Assembly: GCF_036962685.1 (NCBI RefSeq)
Contig: NZ_JBALOP010000063.1
Coordinates: 7,736-71,735 of the forward strand
Origin: Ferdinandcohnia sp036962685
GTDB taxonomy: Bacteria; Bacillota; Bacilli; Bacillales; Bacillaceae_L
DNA: 64,000 nt
Direction of reading: 5' to 3'
In this document: positions 8,436-15,549 of the stretch, in pieces
Layout of the letters: each line of letters begins with the position of its first letter
Numbering within the stretch: position 1 is the stretch's first letter
Made by a program: the position numbers and the translations under genes
The notes under the pieces: generated by a model
The model's input: only the letters and a program-made list of their open reading frames with translations
The model's database searches: none
What the model was told of the DNA's origin: nothing

Positions 8436-8555
8436 GTGAAACTTCAAACAGTGGGGCACTGCATTTCCCACTGTTTGTTAGTTGAACCAATCGGGCTTTT
8501 ACGGGCAGTTATCCCCACCTAAGGGGGGATTATACTGCCTGTTAATGCGGGATAA
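8436..8555 (+). repeat. Repeat family D, copy 1 (structured, tandem)
   Basis: 120 bp beginning GTGAAACTTCAA and ending AATGCGGGATAA. Hairpin 1 is CAAACAGTGGG/CCCACTGTTTG (8445-8477). A second is built on ACGGGCAGT (8501-8509) and ACTGCCTGT (8534-8542), with a C-rich/G-rich apical stem. A second copy with the same blocks but different stem sequences starts at 8611. It starts 2 nt after the ytpQ stop codon. Confidence 0.85.
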
Positions 8556-8569
8556 AATGTACTCTACCA

Positions 8570-8599
8570 AAAGTCGCTAGGAAAACTAGCGGCTTTTTT
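8570..8599 (+). terminator. Intrinsic terminator between the two family-D copies
   Basis: AAGTCGCTAG-GAAAA-CTAGCGGCTT followed by TTTT. It should end the ytpPQ transcript after D copy 1. Confidence 0.8.
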
Positions 8600-8610
8600 G
8601 TTACAATAAA

Positions 8611-8767
8611 GTGAAACTACAATCAGTAGGGGATTTTTTTATCCCCTACTGATTGTTAGTCGAACCAATCGGGCTTTTACGGGCAGTTATTATTCACCTA
8701 AATACATCTTTGTCTATATTAAAATTGTATTTAGATGGGAATCCTACTGCCCGTTAATGCGGGATAA
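8611..8767 (+). repeat. Repeat family D, copy 2 (structured, tandem)
   Basis: 157 bp sharing with copy 1 the start GTGAAACT, the core TTGTTAGT-GAACCAATCGGGC with TTTTACGGGCAGTTAT, and the end CGTTAATGCGGGATAA. Hairpin 1 is CAATCAGTAGGGGA/TCCCCTACTGATTG (8620-8655). The second stem, ACGGGCAGT/ACTGCCCGT (8679-8754), carries an unrelated 9-bp apical stem, CTAAATACA/TGTATTTAG. It ends about 30 bp before the sftA start, so it would lie in the sftA leader or hold its promoter. Confidence 0.85.
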
Positions 8768-8798
8768 GGAATAGAATCAAAATGGAAGAGTGATAGTT

Positions 8799-11210
8799 GT
8801 GAATTGGATAAAAAGATTACTACATTTTTTAAAGGCGGACGTTGATGATCCAATTGATAGTAAAACGACTCAAATCCGACAAAACAAACATATTGAAGCG
8901 AGAGTTACATATGAGTACCCAAAAGGGAAATTTCGATTTCCAATCATTCCAGACCAAGAAATCAGAAAGCCAGAAAAGGCAGAAACTAGGCGAACTCAGC
9001 AAACAAGAAGTTCACAACCAAAAAGGAATTCTAATCCAAAACAGGTTGTTAAGTTACAGGAGAAACAACCCTTTCGCCCAACTGAAACGCCTTCCCCAGT
9101 ATATGGTCTAAGTAAGCCGAAGCCTCATGAAATAGTAGAATTTGAACTGCCTTCAAAACCTATCACGGATACGGAATCAATTGCTAGGGCATGGAAGGAA
9201 GCTCAAGAAGAGGTTGCTTCTACTATTCTACGAACTGAGCAACTTGAACTGGAACCACAGGTTGTGTCTGATGAAGCAAAACTGCAACAGGTTGCTAGCT
9301 TTGCTAATGAGTTAATCAGGGAAGAAGAATTAATCAAGGAAGAACCAGTTTATACTGACGTGATAGAAGAGATAGAAGAGATAGAAGAGATAGAGGAGAT
9401 AGAGGAGATAGAGGAGATAGAGGAGATAGAGGAGATAGAAGAGATAGAAGAATCACTACAACCTATAGAAGAAATACCTGTGGAGCCTGGAGTGGAAAAA
9501 AATGAGGAAACTGTGGAGAATATCGACCCGCCAGTTGAACAGACGGAGAACCCTGAACGAGCAAATACGGAGCCAAGAAGGTCCAATATTCCTTTTAATG
9601 TTTTAATGTTTAAAAAGGATAAACAAAAATTGCCGCAAAAGGATACAAGCCAAGTAAGTCAACCAGCTCCAAAAGAGCTTATCGAATCTGAAAGAAAACA
9701 AGATCGACCAATCATACAGGAAACCTCTAAACAACAGGAACAACCAATGAAGCGGGAATTAGAATTGCATCCAGAAGACGAAGAGCAACTCCATGGATAT
9801 TCGTTTCCAGGTCTCTCATTTTTAAATTCACCACCTGCCCAACAGCAGGACGATAGTCAGTGGCTATTGGAACAGCGGAATATATTGGACCAAACTCTTC
9901 GGAATTTCAAAGTCCGTGCAAAGGTCGTGAATGTAACCCAGGGCCCTGCTGTTACTAGATTTGAAGTACATCCAGAGCCTGGGGTAAAAGTAAATAAAAT
10001 TACAAATCTATCAGATGATATTAAATTAAGCTTGGCTGCTAAGGATATTCGAATTGAAGCACCAATACCAGGGAAAAATACAATTGGAATTGAAGTGCCA
10101 AATAAAAAAAGTAAAGCTGTGCTTTTAAAGGAAATTATCCAAAGCTCAGAATTTACATCAAATAAATCACCATTAACGGTGGCAATGGGTCTTGATATTT
10201 CTGGTAAGCCGATTGTGACGGATTTACAAAAGATGCCACACGGATTAATTGCAGGTGCAACGGGATCTGGTAAAAGTGTATGTATCAATGCAATGCTTGT
10301 TAGTTTACTTTATAAGGCTTCACCAGATGAAGTAAAGCTTCTTTTGATTGATCCAAAAATGGTGGAGCTTGCGCCATATAATCATATTCCTCACCTTGTG
10401 AGCCCTGTCATTACAGATGCAAAGGCCGCAACGGCAGCCCTTAAGTGGTCAGTTGAGGAAATGGAAAGAAGATATGAATTATTTGCCCATTCCGGTGTTC
10501 GTGACATTAGCAGATACAATGAAATGGTGAAAAAGCATGATGAAAAAAGTGGAAAGCTTCCATATCTCGTCATTATCATCGATGAGCTTGCCGATTTAAT
10601 GATGGTGGCACCAGGAGAAGTGGAAGATTCAATCTGCCGGATTGCACAGAAAGCAAGAGCGTGTGGAATCCATTTAATTCTTGCAACGCAAAGACCATCA
10701 GTTGATGTAATCACAGGTTTAATAAAAGCAAATGTCCCAACACGTATTGCATTTTCAGTGTCATCACAGGTCGATTCTAGAACAATCATTGATTCAAGTG
10801 GGGCAGAAAAGCTGCTTGGTAGGGGAGATATGCTATTCCTTGAGAATGGCTCATCAAAGCCTTTCCGTGTCCAAGGAAATTTTGTTTCTGATGATGAAAT
10901 CGAAGCAGTTGTTGATTATGTAAAAGCTGAAATGAAACCGAGTTATATGTTTGAGCAAGGCGACCTTTTAAAGAAGGCTTCCATTTCAAATGATGAGGAT
11001 GAATTATATTTAGAAGCATGTGAGTTTGTTTTAGAACATGGAGGGGCATCCACCTCAAGTGTACAAAGACGTTTCAGAATCGGCTATAATCGGGCAGCTC
11101 GTTTAATTGATATGATGGAGGAACAAGGAATTATCTCTGAATCTCGTGGTAGTAAACCACGTGAAGTTTTAATTACTGAAGAAGACTTAGCGGATCTCCA
11201 TGAAGGCTGA
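8799..11210 (+). CDS. sftA: SftA, FtsK/SpoIIIE-type septum-associated DNA translocase
   Basis: An 803-residue DNA translocase that helps clear chromosomal DNA from the closing septum. Unlike FtsK/SpoIIIE it has no transmembrane N-terminus. Order: a short basic/amphipathic N-terminus, a long low-complexity Pro/Glu/Gln linker (about 30-340) with ten Ile-Glu-Glu repeats, the motor (Walker A GATGSGKS near residue 485, Walker B VIIIDELAD near 590), and the C-terminal winged-helix gamma domain (SSVQRRFRIGYNRAARLID). GTG 8799 follows GGAAGAG at 8 nt; GTG 8790 overlaps that site. Motor length and motifs are normal. Confidence 0.92.
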   Translation: MNWIKRLLHFLKADVDDPIDSKTTQIRQNKHIEARVTYEYPKGKFRFPIIPDQEIRKPEKAETRRTQQTRSSQPKRNSNPKQVVKLQEKQPFRPTETPSPVYGLSKPKPHEIVEFELPSKPITDTESIARAWKEAQEEVASTILRTEQLELEPQVVSDEAKLQQVASFANELIREEELIKEEPVYTDVIEEIEEIEEIEEIEEIEEIEEIEEIEEIEESLQPIEEIPVEPGVEKNEETVENIDPPVEQTENPERANTEPRRSNIPFNVLMFKKDKQKLPQKDTSQVSQPAPKELIESERKQDRPIIQETSKQQEQPMKRELELHPEDEEQLHGYSFPGLSFLNSPPAQQQDDSQWLLEQRNILDQTLRNFKVRAKVVNVTQGPAVTRFEVHPEPGVKVNKITNLSDDIKLSLAAKDIRIEAPIPGKNTIGIEVPNKKSKAVLLKEIIQSSEFTSNKSPLTVAMGLDISGKPIVTDLQKMPHGLIAGATGSGKSVCINAMLVSLLYKASPDEVKLLLIDPKMVELAPYNHIPHLVSPVITDAKAATAALKWSVEEMERRYELFAHSGVRDISRYNEMVKKHDEKSGKLPYLVIIIDELADLMMVAPGEVEDSICRIAQKARACGIHLILATQRPSVDVITGLIKANVPTRIAFSVSSQVDSRTIIDSSGAEKLLGRGDMLFLENGSSKPFRVQGNFVSDDEIEAVVDYVKAEMKPSYMFEQGDLLKKASISNDEDELYLEACEFVLEHGGASTSSVQRRFRIGYNRAARLIDMMEEQGIISESRGSKPREVLITEEDLADLHEG
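9363..9452 (+). repeat. 9-bp coding tandem repeat encoding (Ile-Glu-Glu)x10
   Basis: Ten consecutive copies of ATAGARGAR within sftA, with only A/G synonymous differences between units. The 9-bp period keeps the frame whatever the copy number. It lies in the disordered linker between the N-terminus and motor domain. Confidence 0.95.
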
Positions 11211-11232
11211 TAACTTTTGTTATCGGCTTTTA
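11206..11232 (+). terminator. Intrinsic terminator at the end of sftA
   Basis: GCTGATAAC-TTTT-GTTATCGGC followed by TTTTATGTTTT; the stem begins inside the stop codon. Confidence 0.75.
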
Positions 11233-11569
11233 TGTTTTAGTCAAAAAGTCCTAAATAAACACTAAACGATATAAAAATCAGCGTAGCTAAAGGTTAATTC
11301 TATTGTCCTCCGTTCATAATAAGGATAACCCATCCCACTCCTATACTTGTTTTGTGGGACATCCTACATATTTTCGACGAAATTCTAGGCATTTTTTCGT
11401 AATGGTCTTCACCATTGATTAGTGCTATAATGAAAAAATGTGAGATGATTGTATGTACATAAAATTCGATTTTCTAATAGCACCTATCTCAAAATAATGG
11501 GTACAATTATCAAAACTAGATGAATTTCATATACTGTCTTACAGATAGACATTGTTGGAGGTTCTTTAT
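11233..11569 (+). other. Intergenic region upstream of murC
   Basis: About 340 bp without a gene. It holds the candidate murC promoter (11423-11431), giving an expected leader of roughly 130 nt, and a few short inverted repeats such as ATGGT/ACCAT (11402-11415). I see no repeat-family copy and no known riboswitch here. Confidence 0.6.
11423..11431 (+). promoter_or_regulatory. Candidate extended -10 promoter for murC
   Basis: TGCTATAAT is a perfect TATAAT with the TGN extension. The -35 at 17 bp is poor, as is common for extended -10 promoters. Confidence 0.5.
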
Positions 11570-12868
11570 ATGACAGTTTACCACTTCGTTGGAATCAAAG
11601 GTACTGGCATGAGTTCATTGGCACAGATACTTCATGATATGAATTTTGAAGTTCAAGGGTCTGACCATGAAAAATTTTATTTCACACAAAAGCCTTTAGA
11701 GGAACGAGGAATAAAGATTTTGCCCTTTGATAAGGACAATATTCATGAAGGTCTGACAGTTATTGCCGGGAATGCCTTTCCTGATACTCATGAAGAAATA
11801 GTAAAAGCGAATGAAATGGGGCTACCTGTTATTCGATATCACCGTTTCTTAGGTGAATTTATGAAAAAATATACGAGCGTTGCTGTAACCGGCTCCCATG
11901 GAAAAACTTCGACGACGGGCTTACTTGCACATGTCTTGCAAGGAGCAGAGCCCACTTCCTATTTAATCGGTGATGGAACAGGGATGGGATCTGAAAATAA
12001 TAAAAACTTTGTATTTGAAGCATGTGAATACAGACGACATTTCTTAAGCTATCACCCTGACTATTGCGTTATGACAAATATTGATTTCGATCATCCGGAT
12101 TATTTTGCGAATGTTGAAGATGTATTTAATGCTTTTCAAGAAATGGCGCTTCAGGTGAAAAAGGGAATTATTGCATGTGGCGACGATGAGTATCTTCAAA
12201 GCATTCAGGCAAAAGTTCCTGTTGTTTTCTATGGATTTGGTGAAGAAAATGATTTCCAGGCGCGTAATATTAAAAAAAGCACGGAAGGAACGACCTTCGA
12301 CGTGTTTGTACGTAATACCTTTTTCGCATCTTTTTCAATTCTTGGATACGGAAACCATAATGTGTTAAATGCTCTAGGAGTTATTGCACTCTGCCATTAT
12401 GAAAATATTGATGTATCGATTGTTCAAAACCGTTTATTAAGCTTCCAGGGTGTGAAGAGGAGATTCTCTGAGAAGCGGGTTGGAAATCAAATCTTAATTG
12501 ATGACTATGCACATCATCCAACCGAAATCAATGCGACCATTGAGGCTGCACGTCAAAAATACCCTGACCGTGAAATAGTGGCGGTTTTCCAACCACATAC
12601 TTTTACAAGAACACAAACATTTTTAGATGACTTTGCGGCAAGCTTAGAAAAGGCAGATCAAGTATATCTTTGTGATATTTTCGGCTCGGCACGTGAGAAC
12701 AAAGGAGAACTTTCGATCGTTGACCTACAGGGTAAAATACCTGGAGCGGAGTTAATAAAAGAGGACAATACATCTATCCTTAAAAAGCATGAGAACAGTG
12801 TGCTTATTTTCATGGGCGCAGGAGATATTCAAAAATTTCAAGACGCATATGAAAAAGTGTCAGTTTAA
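11570..12868 (+). CDS. murC: UDP-N-acetylmuramate--L-alanine ligase MurC
   Basis: A 432-residue cytosolic Mur ligase that adds L-alanine to UDP-MurNAc, the first amino acid of the peptidoglycan stem peptide. Visible are the N-terminal UDP-binding GIKGTGMSS (9-17), the ATP loop GSHGKTSTT (108-116), and the DDYAHHPTEI motif of the C-terminal half. GGAGGT precedes ATG 11570 at a good spacing; ATG 11552 has no site. It is separate from other mur genes, as in B. subtilis, and downstream of sftA as expected. Confidence 0.95.
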   Translation: MTVYHFVGIKGTGMSSLAQILHDMNFEVQGSDHEKFYFTQKPLEERGIKILPFDKDNIHEGLTVIAGNAFPDTHEEIVKANEMGLPVIRYHRFLGEFMKKYTSVAVTGSHGKTSTTGLLAHVLQGAEPTSYLIGDGTGMGSENNKNFVFEACEYRRHFLSYHPDYCVMTNIDFDHPDYFANVEDVFNAFQEMALQVKKGIIACGDDEYLQSIQAKVPVVFYGFGEENDFQARNIKKSTEGTTFDVFVRNTFFASFSILGYGNHNVLNALGVIALCHYENIDVSIVQNRLLSFQGVKRRFSEKRVGNQILIDDYAHHPTEINATIEAARQKYPDREIVAVFQPHTFTRTQTFLDDFAASLEKADQVYLCDIFGSARENKGELSIVDLQGKIPGAELIKEDNTSILKKHENSVLIFMGAGDIQKFQDAYEKVSV

Positions 12869-12870
12869 AC

Positions 12871-12914
12871 GAAAAAAGGGACCTTGCGATTCAAATCGCA
12901 AAGGTCCTTTTTCG
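12871..12914. terminator. Bidirectional terminator between murC and the M29 aminopeptidase
   Basis: AAAAAAGGGACCTTGCGATT / AATCGCAAAGGTCCTTTTT forms a long stem with A-runs and T-runs at the two sides, serving both convergent genes. Confidence 0.8.
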
Positions 12915-12915
12915 A

Positions 12916-14031
12916 TTATTTAAGATTTTCTGGATTTAATGGTTTAAGTTCAGGGACGACGAAACGGCCATCTTTACGAATTAGCACATCATCAAAATAC
13001 ATTTCCCCTCCACCATATTCAGGTCGTTGGATATTGACCATATCCCAGTGGATATTTGAGTTGTTTCCGTTGTAGGCATCCTCATATGCTTGTCCTGGTG
13101 TGAAGTGGAAGCTTCCATCGATTTTTTCATCAAATAGAATGTCTTGCATTGGATGTTGAATATATGGGTTTACCCCAATTGCAAACTCACCAACATAACG
13201 TGCCCCTTCATCCGTATCAAGTATCTTATTAATACGCTCTGTATCGTTGGAAGTTGCCTCAATAATTTTCCCATCCTTGAAAGTTAGTGAAACATTTTCA
13301 AACGTAAAGCCTTGATATGGTGATGGTGTATTATAGGTTAAAGTACCATTGATTGAATCACGAACAGGCGCAGTATATACCTCACCATCCGGGATGTTCA
13401 TTTCACCAGCACATTTGATTGATTTGATTCCTTTAATGGAGAAAGTAAGGTCAGTACCTGGACCGGTAATGCGAACCTTATCTGTCTTATCCATAAGCTC
13501 AACAAGCGCATCCATTGCATTGCTCATTTTCCCGTAATCTAAATTACAAACATTATAATAAAAGTCTTCAAACGCTTCCGTGCTCATTTTTGCAAGCTGA
13601 GCCATTGAAGAATTCGGGTAACGAAGAACGACCCATTTTGTCTTTGGAACACGGATTTCACGATGCACTTTTTTTCCGACTGTATTTCCTTCAATTTTCA
13701 TTTTATCATCTGGAACATCTGCAAATTCATTAATGTTATCTCCAGAACGTAAGCCGATATAAGCATCCATCTTACTCATGACTTTTGCTTCAAAATCCGC
13801 TTTCATCTCAAATTGCTTTTCCTGTGCTCCAAGTAATAATGCACGGTCAACCTGATGGTCCTTTAATGATACAAATGGATATCCACCTGCTTTATATGCT
13901 TCATTAATTAATGCAATCACGAGTTCACGCTGCAAACCAAAGTTTTCAATTAGTACTTTTTCACCTTCCTTGAGGCGTACAGAATAATTAATTAAATTGC
14001 GAGCGAGTGTTTCAATACGTGGATCTTTCAT
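12916..14031 (-). CDS. M29-family metallo-aminopeptidase (AmpS-like)
   Basis: A 371-residue cobalt/zinc aminopeptidase of the thermophilic aminopeptidase family. The C-terminal half shows the expected metal ligands: Glu in GEFAIGVNPYIQ, the His/Asp cluster in FHFTPGQAYEDAYNGNNSNIHWD, and the substrate-site segment MNIPDGEVYTAP. Length matches the shorter Bacillus paralogues rather than the 410-residue AmpS. ATG 14031 follows GGAGGCAATAATC; ATG 14046 contains that site. It sits between murC (convergent) and ytxG (divergent), a position not occupied in B. subtilis as I know it. Likely role: intracellular peptide turnover. Confidence 0.85.
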   Translation of the reverse strand: MKDPRIETLARNLINYSVRLKEGEKVLIENFGLQRELVIALINEAYKAGGYPFVSLKDHQVDRALLLGAQEKQFEMKADFEAKVMSKMDAYIGLRSGDNINEFADVPDDKMKIEGNTVGKKVHREIRVPKTKWVVLRYPNSSMAQLAKMSTEAFEDFYYNVCNLDYGKMSNAMDALVELMDKTDKVRITGPGTDLTFSIKGIKSIKCAGEMNIPDGEVYTAPVRDSINGTLTYNTPSPYQGFTFENVSLTFKDGKIIEATSNDTERINKILDTDEGARYVGEFAIGVNPYIQHPMQDILFDEKIDGSFHFTPGQAYEDAYNGNNSNIHWDMVNIQRPEYGGGEMYFDDVLIRKDGRFVVPELKPLNPENLK

Positions 14032-14164
14032 GATTATTGCCTCCATATCCTATTTGCTTATGTACATACTTATTGTAACCTAATAAAAGAAATTTGTTTA
14101 TTAAATAAAATGAAGTGAAGGAATTCAAAGGAATAATGTCGAAAGTTAAACAATAGGGGTATAT

Positions 14165-14190
14165 GATTAATTATGGTAAAAATCGGGTAA
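14165..14190 (+). promoter_or_regulatory. Candidate sigma-B promoter of ytxGHJ
   Basis: GATTAA-N14-GGGTAA compares with the sigma-B consensus GTTTAA-N13-15-GGGTAA (11 of 12 positions). In B. subtilis the ytxGHJ operon is under sigma-B and sigma-H. The implied leader is only about 20 nt, just long enough to include AAGGAGG. Confidence 0.55.
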
Positions 14191-14216
14191 GAAAGATATA
14201 AGGAGGTGCACCACGA

Positions 14217-14654
14217 ATGATTCTTATCGTATACATAAGCGTCGCGGTAGTAGCAGTGGCATTTTTAATTTTAGTTATTTATCTCTCAAGAACACTACGT
14301 TCTCTTCAAATAACACTGGATAATGTGGCGGGAACCTTATCTGGGTTAGAAAAACAGATGGAGGGTGTAACAAGTGAAACGACAGAGCTATTGCATAAAA
14401 CAAATAAGCTTGCAGAAGATATTCAACAGAAGTCCGAAAGTTTAAACACTGTCGTTAATGCTGTTAAGGATGTCGGAACTTCGTTGCAACGTTTCAATAA
14501 ATCAGTAGGAAATGTGACAGAAGAGGTTGCCGTGCAATTAGAGAAAAACAAGACCAAAATCTCACAGGTAGTCCAAGTAGGGAATGCTGTAATAGAGATT
14601 TGGGATAAATGGAAAGATAAGAAACAAAAGCATGACAAAGATTTTTCAAATTAA
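14217..14654 (+). CDS. ytxG: YtxG, DUF948-family general stress membrane protein
   Basis: A 145-residue protein with one N-terminal transmembrane helix (residues 2-24, ILIVYISVAVVAVAFLILVIYL) followed by an amphipathic, probably coiled-coil region resembling chemoreceptor-like DUF948 proteins. In B. subtilis it belongs to the general stress operon ytxGHJ, and a sigma-B-like promoter is seen upstream. AAGGAGG is 10 nt before the ATG. The molecular role is not known. It is followed 19 bp later by ytxH. Confidence 0.87.
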   Translation: MILIVYISVAVVAVAFLILVIYLSRTLRSLQITLDNVAGTLSGLEKQMEGVTSETTELLHKTNKLAEDIQQKSESLNTVVNAVKDVGTSLQRFNKSVGNVTEEVAVQLEKNKTKISQVVQVGNAVIEIWDKWKDKKQKHDKDFSN

Positions 14655-14673
14655 GGAAAGGGGATAGGATACA

Positions 14674-15063
14674 ATGGGAAAAAATAATGGCTCAAACTTT
14701 ATTCTTGGAACAATCGTTGGTGCAGCAGTTGGAGCTGCGACTGCATTATTTCTAGCACCAAAAACAGGTCAGGATTTGCGCAGACAACTTAATGACCAAG
14801 CCTCTGTTGTAAAGGAAAAAACAAATTCTTTAACTAAAACGTTTTCTGAACAGTCTAATCAAATTTTAACGAAAGTAAAAGACTTTAAAGCTCCTACTGG
14901 GGAAAGCAGCCAGGAAACAGAAACGGTTGTACCTGTGGATACAACTATAGAAGATACAGTTGAGGAACATGTTGAAAATAAAGAGTTGTTCCAGGAAAAG
15001 CTAGCTGAAGCACAGCAAGCTTTAACAGAAGCAGAAAAAAATACACAAACAACGAATTATTAG
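14674..15063 (+). CDS. ytxH: YtxH general stress protein
   Basis: A 129-residue protein with a glycine/alanine-rich hydrophobic N-terminus (FILGTIVGAAVGAATALFLAP, residues 9-29) and the family motif APKTGQDLRRQL, then a Gln/Glu/Thr-rich tail. YtxH proteins are small stress-induced proteins in Bacillus and Staphylococcus that probably associate with the membrane. Second gene of ytxGHJ, with its own AGGAAAGGGG site. Function unknown beyond stress association. Confidence 0.87.
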   Translation: MGKNNGSNFILGTIVGAAVGAATALFLAPKTGQDLRRQLNDQASVVKEKTNSLTKTFSEQSNQILTKVKDFKAPTGESSQETETVVPVDTTIEDTVEEHVENKELFQEKLAEAQQALTEAEKNTQTTNY

Positions 15064-15076
15064 GAGAGATGGAAAC

Positions 15077-15403
15077 ATGGGGAAAATAAAGGTCGAAACA
15101 ATCGAAGAATTTAATAATGTACTTGAAAAAGAAAATAACTTTATTTTCATTAAGCACAGTCTAACATGCCCAATTAGTAAAGCTGCATTTGATGAGTATG
15201 AGCAATTTGTAGCCGAACATGAGGATGTACCGACTTATTATCTTAATGTACAAGAAGCAAGAGATCTTTCTAACCACATTGCGGAACACTTTGAAATTAA
15301 ACATGAATCACCACAGGCACTGCTATTTGAGGATGGCAAGGTTAAATGGAATGCCTCCCATAGAAATATTACAAAAGAATCATTAGGAACAGCTGGCAAA
15401 TAA
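15077..15403 (+). CDS. ytxJ: YtxJ, monothiol bacilliredoxin-like protein (BrxC family)
   Basis: A 108-residue thioredoxin-like protein with a single active-site cysteine in TCPIS (Cys31) and the cis-Pro region HESPQALLF. Family members act in the bacillithiol system, removing bacillithiol from oxidised proteins, which fits an organism that uses bacillithiol instead of glutathione. Last gene of ytxGHJ, 13 bp after ytxH. Its stop codon is the first base triplet of an inverted family-A repeat. Confidence 0.88.
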   Translation: MGKIKVETIEEFNNVLEKENNFIFIKHSLTCPISKAAFDEYEQFVAEHEDVPTYYLNVQEARDLSNHIAEHFEIKHESPQALLFEDGKVKWNASHRNITKESLGTAGK

Positions 15404-15510
15404 GAAAAGTGCAAGGCGTCGCTAATCGGCGACAAATATAAGACGAGCCTAACCTTCCGAAGTGATTGGCTTATTACCAAAGAGCTGATGGCGCCTGGAA
15501 TTAGACATCG
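15401..15510 (-). repeat. Repeat family A, copy 2 (inverted)
   Basis: 110 bp reading TAAGAAAAGTGCAAGGCG ... GGCGCCTGGAATTAGACAT on the plus strand, the reverse complement of the copy at 1366. The TAA that starts it is the ytxJ stop codon. Confidence 0.85.
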
Positions 15511-15511
15511 G

Positions 15512-15547
15512 AAAAAAAGTCCATGGTCATCAACCATGGACTTTTTG
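15512..15547. terminator. Bidirectional terminator between ytxJ and the FtsA-like gene
   Basis: AGTCCATGGT-CATCA-ACCATGGACT flanked by AAAAAAA and TTTTT. Confidence 0.85.
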
Positions 15548-15549
15548 CT

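Noticed and set aside
9363..9452. Short direct repeats resembling an array
   Set aside because: Period is 9 bp with no spacers and it is in frame in sftA, so this is a coding tandem repeat and not CRISPR.
9350..9586. Minus-strand open frame with a Ser-Ser-Ile repeat
   Set aside because: It is the antisense shadow of the IEE microsatellite in sftA; no ribosome binding site and wholly inside a strongly supported gene.
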